Of a stretch of 64,000 bases of DNA, positions 34,446 to 44,101 are shown piece by piece. Every line of letters starts with the position of its first letter. Within the stretch, counting starts at the first letter, position 1. The DNA comes from Pseudomonadota bacterium (GTDB taxonomy: Bacteria > Pseudomonadota > Gammaproteobacteria > Steroidobacterales > Steroidobacteraceae): assembly GCA_021792755.1 (NCBI GenBank), contig JAJYUA010000004.1:83555-147554 (forward strand), given 5' to 3'. The notes beneath the pieces were generated by a model that searched no databases, was not told where the DNA came from, and was given only the letters and a program-made list of their open reading frames with translations. The translations under genes were made by a program, and so were the position numbers.

Positions 34446-37400
34446 GCTTCGCCTTCATTCGCCGGTACTGAAGATCCGCCAAAACAACGCCGGTGCGCGC
34501 GGATCAGCAGGGAGTAGATCACGGGTGTTGCGATGAGCGACAGCGGCACGGAAAGGAACAGTGCGCCGATCACGGCGACGCCGAGCGGCTGCAGCATCTG
34601 TGCTCCGGCGCCCGCCCCGTAGGCAAGCGGCAGCATGCCGAGCGCCGCGGCCAGCGAGGTCATGAGCACCGGCCGGAGCCTGCGATGCCCTGCTTGGACC
34701 AGCGCCTCCATGAGCTCCACGCCCTGGGCGCGCTGCTGCCGGCAATAATCGAGCACCAGGATGCCGTTCTTGGCGACGATGCCGACGCCGATGATCGCTC
34801 CGAGGTAGGACACGATGTTCAACGTGATACCGCCGACCGTCAGCCCGATCATGGCGCCGAACAGGGCGAGCACTGCACCGAACACGATGGCGACGGGCTC
34901 GCAGAACGAGCGAAATTCGACCACGAGCACCGTGAACACGAGCAGGATGGCGACGATCAGCACCGCCAGCAGGTTGTGGAACGACTGCTGCTGGAGCTGG
35001 TAAAGGCCGCCATAGCGAACGCTGCCCGCAGGCAGCCACTTGTCCCGGGCCAATGTGGCCCTCACCTCGCGCATCGCAGTGCCCAGATCCACGCCTTCCA
35101 GCCTCGCCGAGACGATGTCGTCCTGGCGCAGGTTATCGCGGTTCAGTTCCACTTCATTCGGCAGCATCTCGACGGTGGCGACTTGATCGAGTCGCACGAT
35201 TGCCCCCGCCGGGGTCCGCAGCGGCAGATGGCGTAACGCCGAGAGTCGATCGACGCTGCTGCGGTCATCGAGTACGCGAATGCCGACGAGCCGGTCGCCC
35301 TCGAGCATGTCTGAGGAGACCTGGCCGAGCATGGCGTTCTTCACGGAGGCGGCGATGGCCTCGGTCGTGAGGCCAAAGCGCGCCGCTGCGGCGCGCCTCA
35401 CCCTCAGGCCGAGTGCAGGTCCGCTCACCGTCACACCATCGAACGTGTCCACGAGACCTGGAATCTTCGCGATCTGCGCCTGAACGCGCGGCGCGGTCTT
35501 CTCGAGCCAGCTGAGATGGGGTGAGAAGAGCTTGATCTCGACCGGATAGGGCGCGAGCTGCAGGTCACCGACCAAGTCGGTAAGGAGCCCCTTGATGTCC
35601 CAGCGCACCATGGGAAAGCGCCGATCGAACTCGTGGCGGATGTGATCCATGACCTCATCCGTCGAGTGCTTGCGATCGGGCTTCAGCATGACCAGATAGC
35701 TGCCGAAATTGGGCTCGTTCAGCTTCGGTCCGAGTTGCACGCCGAGCTCGCGCGAATAGCCCTGCACATCAGGGTCGGCACGGATGATCCGTTCGGCCTC
35801 ATCGAGCACTCGAGAAGTCTCGGCGAGGCTCGCGCCGGGAAGCGCCGCATAATCAATGTTGAATCCGCCCTCGTCGAAATTCGGCAGGAAATCGGTTCGC
35901 AAGTGCCGATAGAGGAAGACGGCGCCAAGCAGGATCAGCCCGCACGCGAAGAGAGTGGTCAGGGCATGGCGCAACGCCCACCGCGCGCAGCCATCATAAA
36001 CACGCAGCACGCGCCTGAGGATGAATCCGCCTTCCGCGCTGGCCCGGGCGCGAGCGCGGATGAGCCAGGCCGCGAGCGAAGGGGTCACGGTCAGCGCGAG
36101 CAGCAGGGACACAAGCAGTGCCACCACCATGGCGAGGCCGAGCGCGCGGAAGAACACTCCCGCGAGGCCCGTCAGGTAGGCGAGCGGGAGGAAGACGACT
36201 ACCGGGGTCAGAGTCGACCCGACCAGCGCAGTCAGGATCTCGCCCATGGCCTCATGGATGCCTGCCAGTCGCGGCCCGCCCGAGGCGATACGGTGGCACA
36301 TCGCCTCCACCACGACGATGGCATCGTCGATGATGAGCCCGATGGAGGCGGCGATGCCTCCGAGCGTCATCATGTTGAAGCTCATTCCCGTGAGCTTCAT
36401 CGCCACGAACGTGACCAGCACGCAAATCGGGATCGTGACGACCGCCGTCCACACGCTGCCCCAGTTCTTCAGGAATGCGTACAGAATCAAGATCGACAGA
36501 ACGAGCCCGAAAATCACCGCCACCCACACGTTGTCGATGGACTCGCGAACGAACGAGGACTGGTTGTAGAAAAAGGCGAGATGCATGTCCGGCGGCAGCT
36601 GCCGATGGAGCTTGCGCAAAGCGGCCTTCAGGCCGGCGGCGATTGAAAGAATGCTTGCGTGCGAATGACTCTCGATCTGCAGCAGAACCGCGGGACGGCC
36701 TTGGGCCGTGACACTCGTAAAGGCCGGCGCGGCCCCATGAACGACGTCGGCCACGTCCTTGATGCGAATCGGGTGGCCATCCCGGACCGCGATGACGATA
36801 TCGGCGATGTTGCGTGCCGAATGTACGCGGCCGTCGACGGTGGTGAGGTACAGCCGGTAGCTGCGCACGAGAAGGCCGGCTGGAGCGACCAGGTTGTTTC
36901 GCCCGAGCGCGGCAGTCACGTCCTGAAGGGCCAGGTGGGCGGACTGCAGCTTGAGCGGATCGACGATCACGTGGTATTCCGGAACCCGCCCCCCGACGAC
37001 CTCCACCCGCGAGATGCCCGCAATCCGCAGGAACAGCGGCTTGATGATGTAGGTGGCGGTGTTCCAGAGGTCCGTCTGGCTGTGACGGGTGGCCGTCAGG
37101 CTGATGCCGATGACAGGATCGCTCATCGAGAATCCGACGCGTGTGACGTCGGTGACGACGGTCGACGGCAATTCGCTGCGGATTTGGGAGAGCCGGCCCA
37201 TCACGTAGAGCTCGGCGTGCTGCATGTCCGTGCCCCACGGAAATTCCACGTTGATGAGGGCCGAACCGCGTGTCGTCGTGGATAGCACCGACTCAACGCC
37301 TGGAATCCTCTTGAGGGACTCCTCGATCGGGCGCGTCACCGTAGCCATCACCTCGTTGGCAGGCATGATGCCGTCGCTGACCTGCACGACGATGCGCGGA

Positions 37401-37540
37401 AAGAAGGTCACGGGAAATACCGACGAAGGCAGGGTCAACGCCGAAAAGACCCCCGCGAGACAGAGGAGTCCTGCGATGAAGGTGATGGCGAGCGCGTGCC
37501 GCGTCGTGAACCGGCCCAGGCGGGAAGGGCGGTCGCTCAT
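34442..37540 (-). CDS. RND-family efflux permease
   Basis: 1032 aa, full length for the AcrB/CusA superfamily: an N-terminal helix (HALAITFIAGLLCLAGVFSA), a large periplasmic pore domain, TM helices including GLIIDDAIVVVEA with the paired aspartates of the proton relay, and a second half repeating the pattern (NRDNLRQDDIVSARLEGVDL, then GAIIGVGIVAKNGILVLDY). It exchanges protons for a substrate captured from the periplasm. No methionine pair typical of Cu/Ag pumps is obvious, so metal or drug specificity is open. Overlaps both neighbours by four bases. Confidence 0.95.
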   Translation of the reverse strand: MSDRPSRLGRFTTRHALAITFIAGLLCLAGVFSALTLPSSVFPVTFFPRIVVQVSDGIMPANEVMATVTRPIEESLKRIPGVESVLSTTTRGSALINVEFPWGTDMQHAELYVMGRLSQIRSELPSTVVTDVTRVGFSMSDPVIGISLTATRHSQTDLWNTATYIIKPLFLRIAGISRVEVVGGRVPEYHVIVDPLKLQSAHLALQDVTAALGRNNLVAPAGLLVRSYRLYLTTVDGRVHSARNIADIVIAVRDGHPIRIKDVADVVHGAAPAFTSVTAQGRPAVLLQIESHSHASILSIAAGLKAALRKLHRQLPPDMHLAFFYNQSSFVRESIDNVWVAVIFGLVLSILILYAFLKNWGSVWTAVVTIPICVLVTFVAMKLTGMSFNMMTLGGIAASIGLIIDDAIVVVEAMCHRIASGGPRLAGIHEAMGEILTALVGSTLTPVVVFLPLAYLTGLAGVFFRALGLAMVVALLVSLLLALTVTPSLAAWLIRARARASAEGGFILRRVLRVYDGCARWALRHALTTLFACGLILLGAVFLYRHLRTDFLPNFDEGGFNIDYAALPGASLAETSRVLDEAERIIRADPDVQGYSRELGVQLGPKLNEPNFGSYLVMLKPDRKHSTDEVMDHIRHEFDRRFPMVRWDIKGLLTDLVGDLQLAPYPVEIKLFSPHLSWLEKTAPRVQAQIAKIPGLVDTFDGVTVSGPALGLRVRRAAAARFGLTTEAIAASVKNAMLGQVSSDMLEGDRLVGIRVLDDRSSVDRLSALRHLPLRTPAGAIVRLDQVATVEMLPNEVELNRDNLRQDDIVSARLEGVDLGTAMREVRATLARDKWLPAGSVRYGGLYQLQQQSFHNLLAVLIVAILLVFTVLVVEFRSFCEPVAIVFGAVLALFGAMIGLTVGGITLNIVSYLGAIIGVGIVAKNGILVLDYCRQQRAQGVELMEALVQAGHRRLRPVLMTSLAAALGMLPLAYGAGAGAQMLQPLGVAVIGALFLSVPLSLIATPVIYSLLIRAHRRCFGGSSVPANEGEA

Positions 37541-38586
37541 TGCGATTGAGGCGATTCGGACGCCACCCTGCCCGATGGACTTGCGGCTGTATCAACGATC
37601 CGGATTCGGGTTCGTCGTGGCAGTCCGAATGCACCCACTGTGACGACCGGAGTGCCGGACTTGAGATCTTGGCCGGACACTTCGATCCAGCCGCGTTCGC
37701 GCAATCCAGTCTTGACGGGCCTCCGGATCGCTTCATTGCCCCGGACGATCCAGAGAACGCCGTGACCGCCAATACCGCGCACCACGCCTGCGGTCGGGGC
37801 TACGAGGCTGTTCCGGTGGGTCGCCGCGACAATGCGGATCCGAACGTATTGGCCGGGCCGAAGGCCGCTAGCCGGTGGCAGCGGCGCCCAGGTGGTCACG
37901 GCGCCGTCGCTCTTGTTCACCGTCGAGCTGATATAGCCGAGCTGCGTCGTGATCGGCGGGGTGCCGAGGACCTTCAGCGGTTGACCGAGCGCTAGCTCGG
38001 CCGCCTCTGCCTGCGGAATGTCTGCCTGTACCACCAGCCGATGCAGGTCCATGATCTCGGCAAGCACTGTGCTCGCGCTCACCGCGGTGCCGGGCTCGAC
38101 GTTGAGGCGCACAACAGTACCGGAGAGTGGCGCTGTCACGCGCAGCAGGGCGAGCTGCGCTTCGGCTTCCTGCAAGGCTTTGAGCGAAGTGTTGTGTGCG
38201 GCATAGAGATTCCGTTGCCGGACCGCTTCTTGCGCAGCGTAAGTCTCGGTCATCGCGGCCGAGTTCAGGTCCATCAGCAACCGGCCGCGCCGGACATTCT
38301 GGCCGGCGACAACCTTGACGCGCGTGACGACACCGGTCACAGGCGCCGCAATGGCGGCCCCCGCCGCCGGGCGCCGAGACGTGGCGGGCTCAGGCTCGAT
38401 GAGTCCGAATCCGGTCACATATCGATGCACTGTCATGCGCCTGAGCGTGCCAACCTGCACGCTGATCAGGCTCGCAGGCGCACGGGCCTCCTCGGCCCGG
38501 GAATCGATTCCTCGCCACTCGAGGAGCGCATAAGCGCCGACACCGATAGTCAGGGCGCCTGCGACAATCAGTGCGATCGGTTTCAT
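37537..38586 (-). CDS. RND periplasmic adaptor (membrane fusion protein)
   Basis: 349 aa, first gene of the efflux operon. An uncleaved or cleaved N-terminal hydrophobic segment (IALIVAGALTIGVGAYALL) is followed by the split lipoyl domain (APVTGVVTRVKVVAGQNVRRG ... RVTAPLSGTVVRLNVEPGTAV), a short alpha hairpin, a beta-barrel and a membrane-proximal domain. It links the permease to the outer-membrane duct. No metal-binding His/Met tail is seen. The start ATG lies at 38584-38586. Confidence 0.93.
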   Translation of the reverse strand: MKPIALIVAGALTIGVGAYALLEWRGIDSRAEEARAPASLISVQVGTLRRMTVHRYVTGFGLIEPEPATSRRPAAGAAIAAPVTGVVTRVKVVAGQNVRRGRLLMDLNSAAMTETYAAQEAVRQRNLYAAHNTSLKALQEAEAQLALLRVTAPLSGTVVRLNVEPGTAVSASTVLAEIMDLHRLVVQADIPQAEAAELALGQPLKVLGTPPITTQLGYISSTVNKSDGAVTTWAPLPPASGLRPGQYVRIRIVAATHRNSLVAPTAGVVRGIGGHGVLWIVRGNEAIRRPVKTGLRERGWIEVSGQDLKSGTPVVTVGAFGLPRRTRIRIVDTAASPSGRVASESPQSQ

Positions 38587-39054
38587 GGTTCTTCCCGGAG
38601 CAATTGGCCTTCACCGGTTTTCAGTGTCGAGGCGCGAGGGCAAGCGGGCTGCGCCGCGCGGGTATCGGTTGGAGCCGCATGCCCGAGTGCGCGTCCTCGG
38701 CCGATGCTCCAGCAATTTCTCCCTCGGCATTCGAAACGGTCGGCCCGATCTGAAGCAGACCGCAGTCAGTCCCCCCATTCGTTATCGGTATGATCTCTCC
38801 AGGATAACAGCACGCGGTGCAAATGGCAGGCAGCTCGCACGCCGGCGTCCCCCCAAGATCACCGGTCGAGCAGTGAGGGACAAGCCTGAAAGTCGCGCTG
38901 GATGCGCCGGTACTATCTCCCCTCGCAAGGTCGCGCAGATAGCCGGCGAAAGCGATGGTATCGACGGCGGCGCCCGTGCGCACAGCTGAAGCCGATCGAT
39001 ATGAGCACTGCCATTAGCGTACAGGTGCGTGCCCGCTCCGGGGTCGTCAGGCTC
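38587..39054. other. Intergenic region upstream of the RND operon
   Basis: 470 bp that by eye is less GC-rich than the surroundings. A minus-strand frame (38621-38983, 120 aa, five cysteines in the middle) is open but has no recognisable domain or binding site, so I do not call it a gene. The promoter of the efflux operon should be here; I see no convincing hexamer pair. Confidence 0.4.
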
Positions 39055-39996
39055 CTACGCTTTGGCCGCCCGGCTGCGCGTGCTGCCCACCCAGAGAAAC
39101 ACGAACGGGATCAGATAGATCAGGACGTTGCCGAGGACATTGCCGCGTACCCCGGTGCCGGCCGACGAGTAAGGCCCTCCGAACGCCTCTGCGGTCGTCC
39201 AGACCGCAAACGAGTACGCCGCACCGAAAGGAATGGCGAGGCGCAGCCATCTGCCGCTCAGCAGGGCGACGGCGATCGCGGTCTCGGACAGGCCGACCAC
39301 GATGGCGACCGGGACGGGTCCGACCGCGCGAACCATCTCGGCCACGAATCCGAGCCAGGCGGCGACCCAGGAGGGCTGCCCGGGGATCACCGCAGTGATC
39401 TGACTGCTGAAATGAAACAGGAACGCCGGCAGCCACTTGAGGGCGGCGTCGAACAGCCACAGCACGCCGAAGCTGATCCGGGCCGCATTCCACAGCCGGC
39501 CGCCGACCCCGGGCGCATCGGCGCCCCGGCCCTCCAGAGTGGGCGCCACCGACAGCACGAACAGGAAGGCGATCGCATAGGCGACGAAAACGCCGGGATC
39601 GGTCTGTCCGCCGCTGTAGGGGAATCCGAAGCCGTTCAGGAACACCCAGCAGAGCGCGCTGTAGGCGATGCCGACGCGCGCCGCGAGCGCGACTTTCTTG
39701 CGTGTCAGCAGCGCAAGGCCGAGCAGAACGGCGATCACGACCATGCAGCCGGCGATGAGCTGCGGACCGACGGCCTTCGTGAGGTCCAGGCCCGCGAGCA
39801 GCAGCGGCCGGATCGAGCCCGGCACCTTCGAGGCGGGCTTGGCGAGCGCGTGGAGAAAATTCGCCTTGGCGGCCGCGACGGCGAGCCATGCCATGGCCTG
39901 AAAGAGCGCGTTTGCCAGCCAGACCACGCCAAACACGCCGGCCAGCAGGCGCAGCGCCGGGCCCTGCGGGCCGTCAAATTGAGCCGCCAGTTTCAT
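39055..39996 (-). CDS. DoxX-like integral membrane protein
   Basis: 313 aa from the ATG at 39994-39996, which has GGAG six bases upstream; a longer frame reaching 40071 lacks one. Six or more hydrophobic segments (ALRLLAGVFGVVWLANALF, AGCMVVIAVLLGLALL, VFVAYAIAFLFVLSV, NVLIYLIPFVFLWVG) indicate an inner-membrane protein. The overall look is that of DoxX/DoxD-type proteins, which accompany quinone-linked oxidoreductases, but I cannot assign a function. Its 3' end is duplicated at 32732-32900. PadR lies 246 bp upstream on the same strand and may control it. Confidence 0.7.
   Translation of the reverse strand: MKLAAQFDGPQGPALRLLAGVFGVVWLANALFQAMAWLAVAAAKANFLHALAKPASKVPGSIRPLLLAGLDLTKAVGPQLIAGCMVVIAVLLGLALLTRKKVALAARVGIAYSALCWVFLNGFGFPYSGGQTDPGVFVAYAIAFLFVLSVAPTLEGRGADAPGVGGRLWNAARISFGVLWLFDAALKWLPAFLFHFSSQITAVIPGQPSWVAAWLGFVAEMVRAVGPVPVAIVVGLSETAIAVALLSGRWLRLAIPFGAAYSFAVWTTAEAFGGPYSSAGTGVRGNVLGNVLIYLIPFVFLWVGSTRSRAAKA
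39071..39220. repeat. 150-bp direct repeat, partner of 32751-32900
   Basis: This 3' part of the DoxX-like gene is repeated at an offset of 6320 bp in the same orientation, the first 70-odd bases being identical and only about three differences in the first 130. The two copies bracket the complete RND operon (33027-38586). The arrangement fits integration of the operon by single crossover or a duplication followed by loss. Confidence 0.85.
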
Positions 39997-40242
39997 GGAA
40001 ATCTCCGTTGGCTTGAGAGTTGCTGGCGCCGCGTCCGTCCGAGCGGATGGGCTGCCCTGATAGCGGTGCAATGCTTCGGTGCCGCAGGCCCGGCCGCGGG
40101 CGCCGCCAGCGCGGTCCCGCCGGCGTTGCGAGCATGAGGTGCGCGGGAGCCGGCTGCGCCGGCTCCAGGAAGCGACTCGATCACGAGCGATCGCCGTCGC
40201 ATGGAGCGACGGTCACGGCGGCGACATCCACTGCGTCAAGGG

Positions 40243-40620
40243 TCACTTTTGTTCGCTTTCAGCGCTGTGCGCGTTGCAGTCTTTACCCCGAGTCTCTGGA
40301 CCTGTCATTTCCTCAAAGAGTTCCTTGACGTAGCAATATCCTTGCCCCAGCGCACGGCGCCCTTTTGCGGTTGCGTCGTAGCGCCGCTGGCGTCCTCCCT
40401 CTTTGGCGCGTTCATCCAGAGAGCCCCGCTCAGTCAGCCGATGCCGCAGCGGATAGAGCGTCCCCGGGCCGATCGAGTCGCCGTGCCGGCGAAGCTCTTC
40501 GATGAGGCCCAGCCCGTAAACGTCTCCTTCGGACGCGTGATGCAGCACATGAAGCTGTATCAGACCCCGCCACAGATCGCCATGGCTGCTTCTTGGACGG
40601 CCACGCATCGGGCAGAGCAT
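40243..40620 (-). CDS. PadR-family transcriptional regulator
   Basis: 125 aa. The winged-helix of PadR is clear: GDLWRGLIQLHVLHHASEGD, VYGLGLIEELRR, GPGTLYPLRHRLTERGSL. The C-terminal part is short (PadR-s1 type dimerisation helix, EMTG...). Start either ATG 40618-40620 or ATG 40606-40608 (MRGRP); I give the longer. Its likely targets are adjacent membrane protein genes: the DoxX-like gene downstream and perhaps the RND pump. Confidence 0.85.
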   Translation of the reverse strand: MLCPMRGRPRSSHGDLWRGLIQLHVLHHASEGDVYGLGLIEELRRHGDSIGPGTLYPLRHRLTERGSLDERAKEGGRQRRYDATAKGRRALGQGYCYVKELFEEMTGPETRGKDCNAHSAESEQK

Positions 40621-40895
40621 ATATCAAGGCGTGACGGAATGGGGCGTGCGTGCGTAGCCGGCCTCAAAGGGGCGCCGCCGCGGGCACTGCGCACGGCGCC
40701 TGAGGCAAAGCTGATCAGAGGGTAAACCCAGACCTTGCATACCGGGACGCTCTCATGGCGCCACAGCGCTGCAATTGCTGGGTCGAGGTCCGATTTCTTG
40801 GCATGCGACCATGTGCACATTTTGTGAACTTCTCGAAACGGGCGCGGCATGCTTCCTGGGCCGGATTTACAGGCACTTCAGCGCCTGAGCCACGA

Positions 40896-41916
40896 AATTT
40901 ATGCATCTGACGGGTAAACATAACGCGGATGAGGCCGAGCACGGGGTCGGGCGTATCGCCCCCGCCGGGATGGCGCCAGAATTCGAGGTCCGGCTGAACG
41001 GTCCAGCCGTCCGAGGCGTCGAACTGGCAATAGGCCTCGATCTCGCTCTCGAAGCCGTGAGTGAAGCCGGCATCCGCGGCCAGCTGGCTGGCGCGGTAGG
41101 CGATGCCGAGCTCATCGTGTGGGCGTGAGGCCCCGGGGCTTGGTCCACACCACGCCTGCGCCGACGTGCTGGCGTACCACTGCCACCGCGGCCGGGGCGG
41201 CTCCATGTTGCAGGAAGGCGCCAATGCCGCGATCGCTGGCGCCGGCGGGCCGCCAGAGCGTGCCGCTCGCGACCCGGTAGGCCCCCGGCCGCATGCCGCA
41301 CGACGCCGCCCCGACATCGCCGGAACCGGTCGGTGTCGACCCAGCCCCCGATCTGAAGCTTCACGGGCAGGCCGCTCCAGCGGCTGCGCAGCGCCTCCTT
41401 TGAGACGATGAGCGTGCCGCCCGGGTCGTAGGGAAGCTCGGTCTCGCGCTCAAACAAGTCCTGCTGGAACCATGCGCGGTCGAGCGAGGTCTCAGAGTAC
41501 GCATCCATATTGTCGGGATCGGCGATCGCGGGCACCTGATGGGGGATCACGCTCGGGCCGCCGTGGCGCTGCGCATCGAGAAACAACGTGCCGCCCGGCC
41601 ATCCGAGGAGCTTACGGGTGTCGAGAATGACGAACACATCGAGCAGGCGCTGCGCGTCGAAGCCGAGAGGATGGGGCAGTCCACCCTTGAGCACGTGCGA
41701 TCCGTCGAGCTGCAGGAACCCGCCGAGGGAGCCGCCGCGGTTGTCGAGGTCGGAGCGCACCGCCGCCAGGCCGGCGAGCAGCGCCGCTTCGCGGCCCGTG
41801 CCGGCATAGGCGCTGGTTTGGGCCGTCGAACGCGCCTCCGCGCCGGCAGCGAATGCCAGCGCACCCGACAGCGCAATGATCGCGGCTCGGTGCGCGCATC
41901 GGCGGTGCCCGCTCAT
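40896..41916 (-). pseudogene. OprB-type carbohydrate porin, multiply frameshifted
   Basis: From ATG 41916 one frame gives a signal peptide (AAIIALSGALAFAAGAEARS) and an OprB-like start (VLKGGLPHPLGFDAQRLLDVF, GGTLFLDAQRHGGPS, VSKEALRSRWSGLPVKLQIGGWVDTD). Near 41340 it is lost; a second frame continues with GAYRVASGTLWRPAGA and GIGAFLQHGAAP, and a third with HDELGIAYRASQLAADAGF, FESEIEAYCQFDASDGW, VQPDLEFWRHPGG, PDPVLGLIRVMFTRQ. At least two frameshifts, so no functional porin. It would once have imported sugars, which fits the xylose locus elsewhere in the window. Confidence 0.82.
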
Positions 41917-42087
41917 CCACCCGAAGTATTCCCGCGACCCGAAGCGCAACCATCGAGCCCCGAGTGGTATGCTCGGTGCGGACCCTGAGCGCGGCCGCCC
42001 GTGGACCCTCGAGAGACGAGGGCGGAAAAGCCGTTGCTTTCGCGGCACCGGCGATCCATGGGCGGTCCTTTCGCAGACCAACGTGAC

Positions 42088-42106
42088 ATTATCGGCAGTC
42101 GATAAT
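42088..42106. promoter_or_regulatory. Perfect 7-bp inverted repeat (ATTATCG-5-CGATAAT)
   Basis: ATTATCG, spacer GCAGT, CGATAAT, 36 bp before the outer-membrane protein gene at 42142. AT-rich in a GC-rich surround, it looks like an operator. The nearby PadR protein is one candidate binder; no experimental basis. Confidence 0.5.
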
Positions 42107-42141
42107 AGTCGTCAAATCCTCAGGCAAGAAAGGACAGGATA

Positions 42142-42978
42142 TTGAACAAACAGCGAGGTTTGATCGTACTGGCGCTCGCCTCACTGGCGCCGGCATCCTT
42201 CCCGGCGGCCCGCGCCACCGCCCCGACGCCGCCCTGCAGCGGACCCTCGGGCCTGCTCGGGCAGCTCGATCGGCCGACCGTCGAGGACTCGAGCTGCGTG
42301 GTCCCGAAGGGAATGACCGTCCTCGAGGCGGGCGCGACCGCCGGCAACCTGTACGGCTCACCGGGCGGCGAGACCGATACGCTGCCGAATCTCGAGCTGC
42401 GCTGGGGCTTGGGGGACAATTCGGAGTTCGTGTGGCTGCCGCCGAATTTCAATTATCAGTCGGTCAACGCCGGACCGGGCGCGCCCGCGGCGACGGTGCA
42501 CGGCTTCGGCCCGACGACCGTTGGCATCAAGCACTCATTCGGCTACACCGAGCACTGGCAATGGACCGCCGAGGCGCTGGCGACACTGCCCTCGGGCGAC
42601 AGCACCTTCGGCAGCCATGGGGCCGGCGGGGCGGTCAATGCCATCGTGAGCTATGGCAACGGCCCGCTCGGGGTGTCGCTGATGGTCGGTGTCACCTCGC
42701 AGACCGAGCCTACCGCGGCGGGCGGCCGGCGCTTCCAGAGCTTCAATCCCGATCTGGTGGTGACGTGGCTGACGACCTCGCGGCTGCAGTTCTACGGCGA
42801 GGTCTATGGACAGTCGCACTCCGGCTACCGGCAGGGGTGGGGCACCGATGCCGACGGCGGGCTGCAATACCTCGTCAGTGCGGATTTCGAGGTGGATCTG
42901 GAGGAGGGCGTGCGGGTCCAGGGCGATCTCGGCGGGTTCTCCAACTACACCGGCGTCGGGCTCGGCCTGATGTTTTGA
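42142..42978 (+). CDS. Outer-membrane protein of the MetA-pathway/transporter family
   Basis: 278 aa. TTG start at 42142 with AAGGA eleven bases upstream. A signal peptide (GLIVLALASLAPASFPAARA) is followed by beta-strand-rich sequence ending in GLMF, a typical outer-membrane C-terminus. The pattern (LELRWGLGDNSEFVWLPP, GFGPTTVGIKHSFGYTEHW, WQWTAEALATLPSGD) matches the family named after the MetA pathway of phenol degradation, proteins thought to be outer-membrane channels. Substrate unknown. An operator-like palindrome precedes it. Confidence 0.8.
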   Translation: MNKQRGLIVLALASLAPASFPAARATAPTPPCSGPSGLLGQLDRPTVEDSSCVVPKGMTVLEAGATAGNLYGSPGGETDTLPNLELRWGLGDNSEFVWLPPNFNYQSVNAGPGAPAATVHGFGPTTVGIKHSFGYTEHWQWTAEALATLPSGDSTFGSHGAGGAVNAIVSYGNGPLGVSLMVGVTSQTEPTAAGGRRFQSFNPDLVVTWLTTSRLQFYGEVYGQSHSGYRQGWGTDADGGLQYLVSADFEVDLEEGVRVQGDLGGFSNYTGVGLGLMF

Positions 42979-43029
42979 CGGCCGCCGCCGCATGCTGCAC
43001 GCATAGTACTTGTGGGTGTACCGGTGAGC

Positions 43030-43555
43030 GGCGCCGGTCCACCGCCTCGAGGACTTCGACGGCGGATGCAATGAGCTCCGGGCCGATGCCGTCGCCGGGC
43101 AGAACGAGGACTTTCATCCGAGCCCTTCGTACCAGCGCTTGCCGCCGCGCTCGGAGCAGACTAGGTTGGGTTGCGCCGGTGGCGGTGTCGGTGCGAGTGT
43201 CATCCGTGCCGGCGTAGATCCAGAAGATCTTCATCGGCTCCGTCTTGGACAGACTGCGGAAGCGGCGCGAAATGCCGGGCGCAATGTAGGTCGCATCGTG
43301 CGGCTTGAGCTCGTACTGCAGCCCGTCCATGTCGAGCGCCGTGCGCCCCTGCATCAGCACCCCGCGCTCCTCGCATTTGTGGCTGTGGAACGGGATCTCG
43401 GCGCTGGCGCTGAAGGAGGTGTGGCCAGTGATGAAGCCGCCGGTGCCGAGGGCGCGCGTCACCAGCGGCATGGTGCTGGCTCCGCCGTCCCGGTCGTAGC
43501 GGGACAACGCTTTAGGCTTGGGCAGCGCGGCGTGGGAGCAGGTGCGGAGGGTCAC
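43030..43555 (-). pseudogene. Cupin-domain remnant running into an isopropylmalate-dehydrogenase-like N-terminus
   Basis: The minus-strand frame from about 43555 contains a small cupin: LVTRALGTGGFITGHTSF, IPFHSHKCEERGVLMQG, DGLQYELKPHDATYIAPGI, EPMKIFWIYAGTDDTRTDT. Without a stop it continues into MKVLVLPGDGIGPELIASA (start 43117), the first residues of an isocitrate/isopropylmalate dehydrogenase-type protein, then homology ends around 43030. The cupin has lost its stop and the dehydrogenase all but 30 residues, so this is debris of a two-gene operon. An intact cupin function cannot be excluded. Confidence 0.65.
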
Positions 43556-44101
43556 GGAAGTCCCCGGCGCCGGAGGCAGTCAGGGAGCGTGAATGTCCCG
43601 CAAGTGTACCGCGGAAGTGCGTCGAATCGAAGGTCCCCGCACGGGACTCGTAGGCATCGAGAGGTACGGGGGAGTCGCGCGCGGGTTGGTATTTCCAGAC
43701 TTCGACATACCAAGAAGCGGGCCGTGACGCAAAAGGAGCCCGCCGGTCCGCCGGCTGTCGGCATGGCTCTTTACGGCCGCGTGGGCGGCAAAGCGGAGCC
43801 GTCGTGGCTGGCGGGGTGCCGGCCGGGAAAACACCGTCCTGTTGCAGGTATGGCGCTCTTGCACCGTGGCTTGATCGCCACACCAAGGGTCCGGGATTTT
43901 CAGGGTCCTACGATCACCGTCATCGACCCGTGCAAGAGTGCCGGCGCTGATGGCCCGTACGGCGCCGGCCGGGGAGGCCAAAGGGGCAATCCTCGGAAAG
44001 ACCGATCAACACTACCGTCCGAGGCGGTTGTGACGCCGGGTCAGGAACGGTTGATATGCGCCCTTACCGGCATGGCGCGCGCGCCCCGAGCGCCTCGTCG
44101 G
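43556..44101. other. Gene-free stretch
   Basis: About 550 bp. Several frames are open on both strands but none shows a domain, hydrophobic pattern or binding site I can support. It lies within the decayed zone between the cupin remnant and the CDGSH gene. Confidence 0.5.

Noticed and set aside
38621..38983. 120-residue minus-strand frame upstream of the RND operon
   Set aside because: No ribosome-binding site, no domain and odd cysteine cluster; insufficient support.
43556..44101. Possible amidase-like residues in minus-strand frames
   Set aside because: Only short chance resemblances; no continuous homology.
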